From Heligmosomoides polygyrus polygyrus (Eukaryota > Nematoda > Chromadorea > Rhabditida > Heligmosomidae): DNA of 64,000 bases. Of the stretch, positions 11,971 through 22,429 are shown one piece after another. The notes under the pieces were generated by a model that saw only the letters and a program-made list of their open reading frames with translations, searched no databases and was not told the DNA's origin. Numbering within the stretch: position 1 is the stretch's first letter; the number at the start of each line of letters is the position of its first letter. Location of the stretch: NCBI GenBank assembly GCA_947396885.1, contig OX377202.1:23126001-23190000 (forward strand). The letters are read 5' to 3'. The translations under genes were made by a program, and so were the position numbers.

Positions 11971-12314
11971 AATAGCAAAAAATTTTGTACATAAAGTAGC
12001 ATTAATGCGCAATGCAAATTGAATTTTTACTTAATAGTAGACGAATGAAAAATAGGACACAAAACGCTGAGGACTTTCCGAACATCCAAATAATATGTAC
12101 CAGCGCAGAGGTTTTGAAGCACGAGAACATATAAACATAGGAACATTCATCAACGTTTTCTGATTTCTTCAGTACCCGAACGAACGCTTCCTTTGAGCTG
12201 CTACTTTTGACGTATAGAAATGAACGCAACGCGAAAGCCCGAAATGTGCAAAATTGACGCACGCGGCCTTCCACCGCAGAGTGTAGCGACGTCACTACCA
12301 CTCGAGGTTAGCAG

Positions 12315-12605
12315 GATAAATAAGGATAAAAGACGGCGTTATTCAATCCTTTTTGGGATGCGCCACGCATTCTACTTTTACGGGATGTAGTGGGGGGCGA
12401 GTTGAATGCGTATTTGGCTATACAATGACTTGCGGTGGTCAGCCGATGAAAAAGTCAGTGCTAGATCCTTCCCAGACAAGTCTGGTACCAATTCACCGAC
12501 CCCAGAGAGATGGAGGGCTTGGTTGGCCTGGGCGGGAAATCCGAACCAGGAACCTATTATCGGGTGCAGACGATAGCTGGCGTCTCCTACGACTGCGCTC
12601 CACGG
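12315..12605 (-). repeat. SINE copy with clear target-site duplication
   Basis: Full-length minus-strand copy. The 9-bp sequence GGTTAGCAG flanks it exactly on both sides (12306-12314 and 12606-12614). This proves insertion as a unit and fixes the element's borders. Confidence 0.95.
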
Positions 12606-12760
12606 GGTTAGCAGACTACCAGCTAATGTGGGCGTAATTAGGCTCGAGAGGGGGTGATCATAGTGGTAAGAACAATAAAGGGTTTTGTGACGTACAAAAT
12701 TAAAAATATTAGCAGCATTGGTGTGTTCTAGCCCTATGATGAACCGAGCTGTGCCATTTC

Positions 12761-12914
12761 TGGGACTTACAACAATTTAACGGAGAAATTACAGCCGAAA
12801 TCTCTGGTAGCGTAGTTCATCAAGCGATATGGTGAACGATATAAGCTGCGCTATGAGGAATTTCGGCTGTAATTTCTCCGTTAAATTGCTGTAAGCCGTT
12901 GACGAATCCGACTC
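12761..12914. repeat. Palindromic MITE, family P1 copy 1
   Basis: Left arm ACTTACAACAATTTAACGGA is the near-complement of the right arm TCCGTTAAATTGCTGTAAGC. The inner arms (CAGCCGAAAT ... ATTTCGGCTG) also pair, so the whole unit can fold into one hairpin. Four relatives lie at 25167, 53024, 57229 and 57622. Confidence 0.85.
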
Positions 12915-14012
12915 CTGGTGTAAATGGACATATACGTAAGTGCATTTCTACCTAGGAGAATATCCACTGAGTACAGGATGACCATCCCCCCCCCCCCAAA
13001 CCTATCTGTGTCCCAATGAGACTACTCACCAGGACACTAATATCATTGCTCGCCATTCAGTCCGCAGAGCAGATCGTTTGTGATGGATAGGCACTCATTT
13101 CTGTTGTTTAAAGGTGGACTTCTAGCAGAAATCCAAAGCGCTTCGAGTGCTTTACGCGAAGAAATCTCGGTCTTCAACGTCAAAATCGGGCACTTCACCA
13201 AATACCATTAAATTAATTTTTAAAAATTAATTAAAGGTAACGGTAACAACTTTGATACAGGATTCAACAAAGTCGTTTCTTTTTAGGATGACATACAAAT
13301 CTTCCTTCATTTGTTACTTTTAATCTATCATACGGGGACGAGTAACGCATTCTGACGAGTAACCAAATATAAGTCAGAGTTTAAGGTTCTGGTTCCACCG
13401 ACGTTACCCAAGCTTTTGATCATGCCGAGGTGGGTCAATTTTCAGCAATATTTCGCAGAAAGGCTAAGCATTTTTTTCGTCATCTGCGATTTGTGTTTCG
13501 CAATCCTCATTCAATTTTCCTTCAGAATGGAAATAGTTCATGGCGTCTTGCAGAATTTGATAAAAGCCGATTCCTCATCTCGCCAAGTTAAGAAATCTTG
13601 GTGGACCATATTTAGGTGTGATATTAGGTGTGTATTTAGGCCTTCCCATCAGCAACTAGCATCGCCCACATTCTCACATTGCTCTAAAAGCACTCGGAAT
13701 CCATTGTGTTGAGCGTATTGAGCCGAATTAGTGATGTCGCCCACCAGATTCTCTTTCCAGTAGGTGGCCCACGTTACGCAGAAAGCTCTTTTGTTGTAGA
13801 ATTCAAGACTTGATAATGTGCTCTGGGTGTGCATACTTGACAGCCCATTGTGAGCGTCTGACAATGTTGACGTGCATACAGCCAGTGCGATATGCGCCTA
13901 ACTTCAGAAAAACGTGTCGTTGATTTCTGATCGTCAGACGATTCCTGTGTTTGAAGTTATGCTAGCCTCGACACTTCTCACATGCTGCAAAGATTATGAT
14001 GTGCATTGCTTT
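12915..14012. other. Unassigned stretch with a C-run
   Basis: It holds a run of 12 C (12986-12997) and an AT-rich palindrome at about 13208-13235 (TTAATTTTTAAAAATTAA). The open frames in 13416-13864 have no recognisable motif. Confidence 0.3.
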
Positions 14013-14410
14013 TAGGATAAGGATTAAGAGATAAGGAACAACATTTGCCAATACCTGTTTGGAGTGCTCCATCCCACTTCTTCGGGATATCCTGAAGGCA
14101 ATTTTAGTGCCCATTAGGCCTAGGCGGTCGTATGGTAGCAGAGTGAACGCCGGCAGTCGCCATCACTAGATTCAAAACTATTGGTTTAAACCGATCAGGC
14201 AGAGCAAACCTTGCATCCCTGCGCGGTCATTGAAGTGGTATCAGACTTCTCTGACAAAGATAAAGGCAAAGATAAGATAAGACTTGTCCATCGGCTGGCA
14301 CCGTATGTCCTCCTATACAGCGTTTAAGTTGCCTCTATGATATCCCGTATAAGTAGAGTTTTAGCTCGTTCCAACTGGGATTGATTAACGCCTTCCTCTA
14401 GCATTCATCC
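14013..14410. repeat. Two degraded SINE copies, tail to head
   Basis: 14013-14105 is a minus-strand 3' fragment (GGATAAGG tail, CTTCTTCGGGATATC). 14117-14410 is an old plus-strand copy recognisable by GCAGTCGCCATCAC, GGTATCAGACTTCTCTGAC, CATCGGCTGGCACCG and GATATCCCGTATAAGTAGA. Internal AAAGATAAGG-like repeats have been added in the middle of the second copy. Confidence 0.55.
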
Positions 14411-14714
14411 TAATCTATATTCGTCTCGATGGTTCCTCGGTCAGCTGCTCTATTAAGAGAAAGATGACTATACTATTAGAAATTGATGCAATATTCGTCC
14501 TAATTCAACTTCTGCACTTACCTTTTCACTATCTCTCGGTTTACCGCAGTTGTTATACTGTGGCAGGCTGATGTTCAGGTTGACGTAGATTTCCCGGATG
14601 TCTCAGTAGGAATTCCTGCAACAAGCATGTAGGTAGAGTTATCCTGAACGATTGCCGCACCCGTGAGAACCTTAACGTGGGCCAGGTATGAATATAGTAA
14701 AGTTATGCGATGCA

Positions 14715-14973
14715 GGGCGCGTTTAGCGCAGTTGGACGAGGCGCTGGCTGCATCCGATACCAGGTTCCTGGTTCGGATTTCCCGCCCAGGCCAACCAAGC
14801 CTTCCATCCTTCCGGGTCAGTGAATTGGTACCAGACTTGTATGGGAAGGATAAAACGCTCACTTAATCATCGGCTGGCCCCGCAAGTCATTGTATCACGA
14901 CATCCCGTAGAAGTAGAATGCATGGCGCATCCCAAAAGGGATTAAGTAATGCCGTCCTTTATCCTTTTGTCCT
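14715..14973 (+). repeat. SINE copy with 11-bp target-site duplication
   Basis: TTATGCGATGC flanks the element exactly (14704-14714 and 14974-14984). A box TAGCGCAGTTGG, B box GGTTCGGATTTCC. About 25 bp are missing after CAAGTCATTGTAT. The 3' end has two TTATCC/TTTTGTCC-like units. Confidence 0.95.
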
Positions 14974-15017
14974 TTATGCGATGCGCCTAAAGTTGTACGG
15001 TATATTTGTCTTTCAGT

Positions 15018-15125
15018 CAATGCATATTTCCCCTGAAGAATAACTTGGAGTGGCCGGACAATGAACAAGTTAGCGTGTATCGCTTCCATGCAAGACTGGT
15101 TGCAATTCATTGGTTGAGGGAACAA
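15018..15125 (-). repeat. SINE fragment
   Basis: A diverged minus-strand piece matching the middle of the family (GGCCGGACAATGAACAAGTTAGCG, then GACTGGTTGCAATTCATTGG in broken form). Confidence 0.4.
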
Positions 15126-15352
15126 TTGTTAGCCTGCCTGGAGTTCAGACCTTAAACCATAACTCGTGCTATAGAGCCAGCACCTCCTCCTGCTGATTTT
15201 CCGGTGCCGCGGACTAAATAAACATTCAAATTAACCCCACACATCTGAAACCGCGGCAAATCCTCACCCTTATTGATTATTATCCTTTTATCTCTCTTAC
15301 CTCTACGCACAGAATAATAGGCAACTAAATCGTCTACTACCCCTATAAAATA

Positions 15353-16586
15353 CAGGGTGTCTCAAAAAAATTATTTACTGTTTGAAAGGTGATAACTATG
15401 CTCACAGTAAAGGCAATAAAGAAGTTAAGAGCTCATATGAGAACTTAAGAAAATAGGAATTTTCTGACATGTGAGCGGTATAGAATGCGCCATGCACTCG
15501 TCTGATATTTTGCATTTTCACGCTCGATTGATTGTGTTTCGCTTGAGTACTTGTTACGATTTCTTCACAAGGTGGCCGCATCGGTTGATTTGGGCTCCTT
15601 TTAGGGTTTAAAACTTAAAAACACACTACGACTTGCGAAATATGCAAGTACTGTTTGAAAGGCTCTAACATAGCTGCTGGTGAAGCTTTTGAAAATGATT
15701 GAGAGTCATACGAAAGCGCAATGTAACGAGATTTCTTTGGCGTGCAAATAGTCAAGATTGCGCCATGGCTCCGCCTGAAACCTTGCATTTCAGACTCGAT
15801 TGTTCATGGACTGAATGCTTGTTGCAATTTTGTTGCTACTTGGCCAGACTAACCTGTGCTGAGCTTATTTTAACGTTTTGAACTTGACAATTACGTGAAA
15901 GACACGTGACGCGCGAGTTTATTGATTGTGCAGTTTAAATGTGAGCAGGAGCCTTATTTTCAAAGACGGATTCTGTGCAGTGATGAAGCCACATTCAAGC
16001 TGAATGAAGAGGTTTATCGGCATAACTACAGCTATTGGGCGAATGAAAACGTTAAAAGAAGCACAGCACAGGTTAATCTGGAAAAGTAGTAACAAGACTG
16101 TAACAAGCATTCAGCCCATGCACAATCAATCGAGTGGGAAATTCAAGATTTCGGGCCGGGACATGGCGCAATCTTGATTATTTGCACACCACAGAAGTCT
16201 CGTTACCCTGCGCTTTCGTATGAGTCTTAACTCTCTTCAAAAGCTTCACCAGCAGCAATGTTAGAACCATTCAAACAGGGCCTGAATTTTTTAGGATATC
16301 CTTCACTTTTCGCAAGGGGATTTAGGGTTAAACTTTTAAAAAAAGTACAAATCAATCGATACATCCTCTTTGTGAAGAAATTGCAACAAGTAATCAAGCG
16401 AAACACAATCAATCGAGTGTAAAACGCAACATTTCGGACGAGTGCATGACGCGTTCTATACCGCTCATATGTCAGAAAATTTCTATTTTTTAAAGCTTTC
16501 ATGTGAGCTTTTACCTTCTTTAGTGCTTTCGTTATGAGCAAAGTCATCGCCTTTCAAACAGTGTATACATCTTTTTGAGAACCCTG
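15353..16586. mobile_element. Tc1/IS630-type transposon rearranged into a long palindrome
   Basis: The ends are CAGGGTGTCTCAAAAAAATT and the complement of AGATGTATACA...TTTTTGAGAACCCTG, flanked by TA (15351-15352, 16587-16588). The two halves are inverted copies of each other over roughly 500 bp (15353-15870 against 16060-16586). The unique centre, 15950-16080, reads RILCSDEATFKLNEEVYRHN on the plus strand, a typical first-catalytic-Asp block of an IS630/Tc1-family transposase, so the element descends from a coding transposon. The rest of the transposase is missing. Confidence 0.85.
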
Positions 16587-16591
16587 TAGTG

Positions 16592-16846
16592 TGGGGTGCT
16601 AGTAGTTGAAGGAGGCTTCGACTGTCTCATGCACTCTTGATTCCTGACCCGGATTTCCGAGCCAGTCCGACCAAACCTATTTATTTGGCATCGGTGAATC
16701 GGTGTAGGACTTGTCTGCGGCAAAACACTGAATTGTTCATCGAAGGCAGTTGCAAGTCATTGTATAGGCCAAATACGCATCGAAATTGCCTCCACGACAG
16801 CCCGTAGAAGTAGAATCCATGGCTAGTCCCAAAGAGAATGAATAGA
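16592..16846 (+). repeat. SINE copy, diverged
   Basis: It starts a few bases after the palindromic transposon. Recognisable parts are CCCGGATTTCCGAGCCAGTCC, GGTGTAGGACTTGTCTG, GCAAGTCATTGTATAGGCCAAATACGCAT (in pieces) and CCCGTAGAAGTAGAAT. The 3' end is replaced by the tail of the LINE fragment that follows. Confidence 0.7.
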
Positions 16847-17610
16847 ACATAGAACATAGAACATTTATTAGCCAAAATGTGATACAAAGTAAGTTTTGTA
16901 CAAAGGGATACATCGAAAGTTGGCCTTTGAACATTGCCAAATCAGAACGTAGAAATTTGTTGAGCAAAAAGAGTAATACAGATCACTTTAGGACAAAACG
17001 TTATGGCAAAAAGTCAATGATTTAGTCCTTCAACGACAGCAAAAGCGTTTTGTTTCCATGGTTAAACTAAAGTGAAAAACGCTCCTTTTCTTAAGAGCGA
17101 CTCCGTGATTCATAAACTGAAAAACCTATTATATGTTAAAGCAAGGTATCGATCATTTTGCCTAAAAACTAAACCTCACAAATGTACTCACAAATGTACT
17201 CACAAAGACCTCACAAATGTACTCACAAATGTACTCAAAAGTAGATGACCTCACAAATGTACTCTCCGTTTGAGAAAGTTTTCCAATTTGTAATTAAACG
17301 TCCCAGATGAAGAACTGAGAATCAGTGCTGGAAGTTCATTCCAGGTTTTAATAACACGAGCCAAAAAGGATTCACGGAACATTTTTAAGTGCCGTCTTTG
17401 CGGTTGAATTCTAAGATTGTGCGCGGTCTTTGCGGTTGAATTCTAAGATTGTGCCCTCTCGTAATCTCATTGAATGAGGAAAGGTGAAGAGTTCATTTTT
17501 ATCAATATCCAAGTAATCATTAACTATTCTAAAAACAAACTTCTGGTCGTAGATTATTCGCATTAGTGATAACGATGGTCCAAGGCAAGTTCTTGTGGAA
17601 CACCACTAGG
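16847..17610 (-). mobile_element. LINE 3' fragment (CR1/jockey-like)
   Basis: The minus strand at about 17530-17430 reads NDYLDIDKNELFTFPHSMR and REGTILEFNRKD, the usual style of the last coding part of CR1/jockey-type reverse-transcriptase proteins. The 3' end, 16847-16873, is a tail of repeated ATAGAAC (complement GTTCTAT). Two local expansions lie inside: a 32-bp duplication at 17394-17454 and an ACAAATGTACTC array at 17170-17265. The start is truncated and its border is approximate. Confidence 0.65.
17170..17265. repeat. Short tandem array of ACAAATGTACTC
   Basis: About six copies of the 12-mer, grouped in pairs and separated by linkers (ACAAAGACCTC, AAAAGTAGATGACCTC). It lies in the LINE fragment's untranslated part. 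Confidence 0.85.
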
Positions 17611-18300
17611 CGTTTCATAACACTCAGAAAAAGCAAAAAATAACGCTGTACTTTTTTTTTATGATCTACCCATCAGGAAATAATATAGATACCGAAGCAT
17701 ACACTCTATGGAAATGATATGAGGCCGTGTCCACAGCTGGTTGCCCTTCCTGCTTGCCTACTTCTCGTCTATTATTAGGCTTACGTCTTGCTTGAACAAA
17801 CAATTTATAGATGCTTCCTACGTTCGTTAAAATAGGACTTCCTCAAAAGCAGGAATTACAGATGATACAAGGGCAGCTAATGAGGGACGAACACTGACTG
17901 TAGAGATCGTCGACTGTAAATAGCCATATATCACAGAATGTGGCTCGCAACAATGATTACGAGTCTGCTCCAGAAAACTCAGAAAGAGAGAAGTCCAACT
18001 GACGTGTTCTATGCCTTCGCTGTATTATTCTCGAGAAAGTTTCAACCGCTTTATCCATTACTAAAAGCCTGAGAATAACTCGACACGAACAGGCAGGCCC
18101 AAATAAAACGTTTCCTTCAGGCATAGCTAAACCGCTCTGCAGTGATTACATCACCGTTTAAGTGGCCCCCTAAATCCGTAAGTTGATCCCAGATTTTCAG
18201 GGCACTGAGACGTTCTTAGCTGCTTGTTAGTTTCAAACGCCTGAATCACATGTGGTTCGCCTGCTCCCAGAACGCGCTAAAGATGCGATGTGTTCTTACA
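17611..18300. other. Unassigned stretch
   Basis: No recognised gene, RNA or repeat. A T-run lies at about 17651-17659. Confidence 0.3.
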
Positions 18301-18306
18301 GTAGCC

Positions 18307-18373
18307 TTATTCTTCGTGAGAAGCTATTATTTCGAGCAGCCCTATCTTTCATTCCAAACAGACGAAGACGTCA
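18307..18373 (+). CDS. Putative orphan exon of a membrane protein (TMEM231-like?)
   Basis: A 67-bp open segment between a good acceptor (GTTCTTACAG at 18306) and a donor (GTCAG|GTGGAAG). It reads ALFFVRSYYFEQPYLSFQTDEDV. The pattern of a hydrophobic stretch followed by YYxEQPxxxFQ resembles the start of the transition-zone protein TMEM231, recalled from memory. No other exon of such a gene was found, so this may be chance or a lone exon of a gene whose other exons I missed. Confidence 0.25.
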
Positions 18374-18551
18374 GGTGGAAGTACGGTGCCGTTGATATGC
18401 ATCATTCTTCTAACTTTATATATTTGGCCTCATTCACTTTCTCGTAGTCACCTACCTGGATGACCCACCTGTGAATCATTTCATCACTCCTGTTCAACAA
18501 GTTGTTCAGGAGTGGTCCTAATTTGGATTTCTTAGATACGAATTTGGATGG

Positions 18552-18707
18552 TCAAGTCGCGAATGTGGGCAACATACGAGTAGGAATGCGCTAGCTAGTT
18601 AAGCCGCATTGAATGGGCGTTCCAGTCAGAGAGGATGTGTATGTACGTTGATTGGTTACTATAAACTGACTTTCTCCCACCTCCCGATGCTGCTCACATT
18701 CGCGACA
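18552..18707. repeat. Palindromic MITE, family P3 copy 2
   Basis: The ends TCAAGTCGCGAATGTGGGCA and the complement of GCTCACATTCGCGACAT pair, and the centre resembles copy 1 at 4722-4924 (CCGCATTGAATGGGCG). Confidence 0.7.
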
Positions 18708-18744
18708 TGGACAGATCTGGGCTGATATATTAGCATGTAGGCGC

Positions 18745-19120
18745 CTGTTACCCAGCTTGAGAAAGCGTCGGCTTCCTCGTGCACCTGAATACGTTTATGG
18801 TTTGTACCAACCGAGTCCTTCATCCTTCCGGTATCAGCGAATTAATACCAGTCATATTTGTAACAACACGCTGGCTTACCCATAGGCAGGCTATCGTACG
18901 ACCGTAATCTATCGCATGCCAAACCCACATTTAGATCGTCTCGACAATATCTGTCTAAGTAGAATGCGTAGCCTATCCCTAGCAGGACTAATTGCTACGG
19001 TCTTTTGTCTCTAGCCTATAGGAACAGAATTTTTAATATTCGGCTAGTTAACTAACAAGAAGTATAGTGGGCGCTGTTAATCTAACCCTTTTCGGGATGC
19101 GCCACGCTTTCTTTTCCACG
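18745..19120. repeat. Degraded SINE copy followed by a minus-strand fragment
   Basis: 18745-19013 is an old plus-strand SINE (TCCTTCCGGTATCAGCGAATTAATACCAG in pieces, AAGTAGAATGCGTAGCCTATCCC). 19076-19120 is a short minus-strand 3' piece (TTTTCGGGATGCGCCACGC). Confidence 0.5.
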
Positions 19121-19236
19121 CATATGACTACCATGCATACTACTACTACTACTATGCAGTTGACACTGATTTTCACCATTTCCTTAGATTTGATATCAAT
19201 TATCATATCCATCATTATCATATCAAGACCGTGAAA

Positions 19237-19998
19237 CCTATATTCGACCTCTTGTGGAATGCCGAACTACGGTTTTTAGTTCAGCCCTCAAAAAAGACCT
19301 AAATTTCCTCGAGAGTGTACAAAACGATTTCACCAGAAATCTTGTGATGCGATCTAGTGATCCTGAATACCGCTTTCAAAATTCCGACTGGCAGACCCTT
19401 CTTAAGCCTAAAGATTTCTTCGAATTTTTCTCATCTAGGTTTCGTGGTGGGCCAATAAAAATTAGTGCCTCCTGCTATAGATGCGGGGTTAGGTCTGCTT
19501 TCTTTTTTAGCGAGTTGATCCTTTGCTAGCGCCATTGTTCGCTAAAGGCTAACCACTCCTTGCTCTCCAATTAGAGCCTCCTGCTGTAGATGTGGGTGCG
19601 TTCCTTTTTAGCGGGTTGTCTTTGCTGGCGCCATCGGTGGCCAAAGGCCAATTACTCTTTACTCTCCAATCTTTTAAGAACTTAGTTGCCTTGACGACAC
19701 CAAATTCATCTTGATCTATCTTGGTCATATCATATCTTATCTTAACCTTATTCGTTTGCGTGCTTTCCACAGCTTTTCTTGAGTTGTTCCTGTGTTTTAT
19801 TGTATTATTGCTTTACTACTTCTTAAGTTGTTGGGTTGTGTTTTCTTGTCGTAATTCTTATTTCCATCCACTACTTGAATGGTTTTTTACTAGCTCTTGA
19901 GAACGTTCAAAGTTCTTAGGAACATGTCTTAGATTTGAACTCCCGTTAATTCATCCAGCCTCGTGTTAATGTGGGTCCCTAGATAATGATAATAAATA
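19237..19998 (+). mobile_element. LINE 3' fragment with 12-bp target-site duplication
   Basis: AAGACCGTGAAA flanks the insert on both sides (19225-19236 and 19999-20010), fixing its borders. The plus strand opens directly into YIRPLVECRTTVFSSALKKD and LNFLESVQNDFTRNL, the conserved end part of CR1/jockey-type reverse-transcriptase proteins (usual form: Y-x-RP-x-LEY-x-x-x-VWSP). The copy is therefore 5'-truncated within the reverse transcriptase. The frame breaks after about 90 codons. The tail is ATAATAATAAATAA. Confidence 0.85.
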
Positions 19999-21317
19999 AA
20001 GACCGTGAAAAATCGAACACATAGCTGATCCTACTGCGGCTCCGAGTTGTAGCAGTTCGCTCTCACGTCACCAACATTACTGTCCCAGTGGATGCTCTGG
20101 TTTTGGCAATGACTAAGCGAGACCGGCATTCATTCAGAATCAGCACATTATGTCAACTATACCGAATACAATCGACGCTTTCTGATTTCTGGCCACAGGC
20201 GGCCTCTCTCGTTTCCAGCTCCCGTCGGCGAACACGTTGACGTAACCTCATACTTCTTCCCTCCGTAGATTCGCTCCCACTACCAAATATACCGCTATAT
20301 AACCTCCACATTCCTTCCTCACTTCAGGAGAGTGGCAATGCACTCCTCATTCTTTCTCATCTCTACCATACCATTTCTTGCAAACGTTTTAGTTCATCTT
20401 ATTTATCTGCGTGACTCCCCACGTGCAAAATAAATGCATAACAAGATATACCATTTTCACGTCAAATTCGACACTTTCAAATCAAATTGGGTACTTTCTA
20501 AACCAAATCGGACACTTTTTACGTATACTGGGACACTTTCTAAGGTAGCCTGAAACTTTTGAAAAGCGAACTCTTCCAAATCGAATTGAACTTCTGCATT
20601 AAACTAAAAGCACTCCAAACATGATGGAGGAATTTCTTCTTTACGAAAAAATTTAGTATAACTTCCTTTGAATTTATAAATCACATAACCAATAACTAAG
20701 CATATTGTTTAAAACTTTAGAAAATTCCTATTTTAAGGTAAAATATTGGTTTAAAGTTTGCTTTAACGAGCAGTAATACGGCCATTTTTTAGCGCCAAAA
20801 AATTGAGACGTCGCCATTTTTATTCGATTGATGGCAAAATTTCTGCTCGCGTGGGGTTTCATACCTGTAAATGATGCAACAAAAACAATTGTAAAGAACA
20901 CACATGCCCTCACTTTGATGCTTCATGAAAGCAGCATTTACAATGTCAATCAAATAAAAATCACGTCGAGCTTTCGAGGGCATGGGGCAATCTCCCCCTT
21001 TTTTACATTAAGTGATAGCTGCTTCGCTGCTTTAAAAAATCAATCTGATAATTTTCCCGAAAATAAAAATTTTATAAAATTGGTGCACTCATTTGAAGTA
21101 AAAAAAAGAAAAAACGTTATACCAAATAGAATCAGTTAATTATATATGTTAATTAATTAGATCTCTAAGTACTTTAACAGTTCTAAACTCAATGCCTCAA
21201 CAACGAAACAGAATTAGATGGAATCAGGTGTATATCTGTAACCAAAATTACTCAATACAACAATCCCAAGTGGAAGGTAAACAGCAAAACAATCAAATCA
21301 ACAAGAACAATAACATT

Positions 21318-21404
21318 AAACATGTTTTGTTTCGCCTCTTTCTTCAAACAAAACATGTTTATAATTAGTTACCCCGAGGCTCATCAGTGAAGAAGGTAAC
21401 TAAT
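21318..21404. other. Two adjacent hairpins
   Basis: AAACATGTTTTGTTT pairs with AAACAAAACATGTTT (21318-21361), and AATTAGTTACC pairs with GGTAACTAATT (21363-21404). They lie inside the non-autonomous element. Confidence 0.6.
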
Positions 21405-21532
21405 TAATTTTGTTGCTAATACTGTATTAGGCGAAATATTTTAAAAATGTTTTTTAACGTGTACTAGCAACTAAATTTTACATTTAAAAAATATAGTTAG
21501 TAGTTATCCTATCATATATAGTGCTTATAATG

Positions 21533-21822
21533 GGCGCGTGTACCGCAGTCGGAGAAGATGCCGACCGTCGCCTGCACCCGATACCAGGTTCCTGGTTCGG
21601 ATTTCCCGCCCAGGCCAGCCAAGTCATCCATCCCTCCGGGGTCGGCGAATTGCTAGCAGACTTGTCTGGGAAGGATAGAGCGCTGACTTGTTCACCGGCT
21701 GGCCACCACAAGTCATTGTATGGCCAGATATGCACTCACAACGCCTCCACGATATCCCGTAGAAGTAGAATGCGTGGCGCATCCCAAAGAGGATTGAATA
21801 ACGCCGTCCTTTATCCTGTTAT
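21533..21822 (+). repeat. SINE copy
   Basis: Full-length, well-preserved copy nested in the element above. A box is TACCGCAGTCGG (one change), B box GGTTCGGATTTCC, 3' end GTCCTTTATCC. Confidence 0.95.
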
Positions 21823-22119
21823 TTATTTTATTAGTAGTTATAAAGTTATAATAGTTATACCAAATTTTTCTTGAAAAAATATTCTGGCCATCTTATTGGG
21901 TCTGCAGCTTAACCTACCTTATGGTAATTTTCAATTTGGAAGGGTTCGCTTTTTTATGCTTCTAAACTCATAGGCTAACTTAGAAGAGTGTCCAGTTTGA
22001 TCCGAAGTGTTCAATTCGACGTGGAATGGTATGAATATTCGTGATCAGCGTCCGAGGAAAATTCCCCGGACGAAGTTGAGTCGAAAATGTTTGTCATCCG
22101 GAGTTGCGAAAGTACAATA

Positions 22120-22429
22120 GCGCCAAATCCCGTCGGCAGCTTCTTTCCCAGGAGCTCGTCTGCTCCTGAGAGTCTCTCCGAGACACCTCACGTCCTCCTG
22201 AAGACCACACACCTCCATCCGCGGTGTCTCCACCTCTCTCGCTCTGCGTGTCTAGCGGCCGGCTCGCTCTCGTCGCCCTGCGCCGGCCGGCCGGCCTCCG
22301 CTGGCCGACGGCCAAGTCGGCTGTGCGACGACAGCGCCCGAGGCTGCTCATTCCGTGCTTCATCATGTCGTGAGCCCGTGTTCCGCGATGCCGATCCGTT
22401 TCTGAGCACCCGCACAGCCACTTTCAAGG
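22120..22429 (+). promoter_or_regulatory. CpG-rich promoter/5' leader of atg-10
   Basis: A GC- and CpG-rich block ending at the atg-10 start codon, in sharp contrast to the AT-rich repeats around it. No TATA box was identified. The ATG is preceded by CCACTTTCAAGG, which contains a TTTCAAG that could act as a splice-leader acceptor. That part is inference. Confidence 0.5.

Larger units (their letters stand above)
20448..22034. mobile_element. Non-autonomous DNA element with internal degenerate repeats
   Basis: Left end ATACCATTTTCACGTCAAAT matches the complement of the right end (AATTCGACGTGGAATGGTAT). Next to the left end are about six degenerate units of around 21 bp, each built on CAAATCGGACACTTTCTAA (20465-20590), with counterparts in reverse next to the right end (GTGTCCAGTTTGATCCGAAG). 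No transposase was recognised inside. A SINE (21533-21822) is nested in it. Confidence 0.55.

Noticed and set aside
17170..17265. CRISPR-like array
   Set aside because: Units of 12 bp without unique spacers, in a eukaryotic LINE fragment; a simple tandem expansion.
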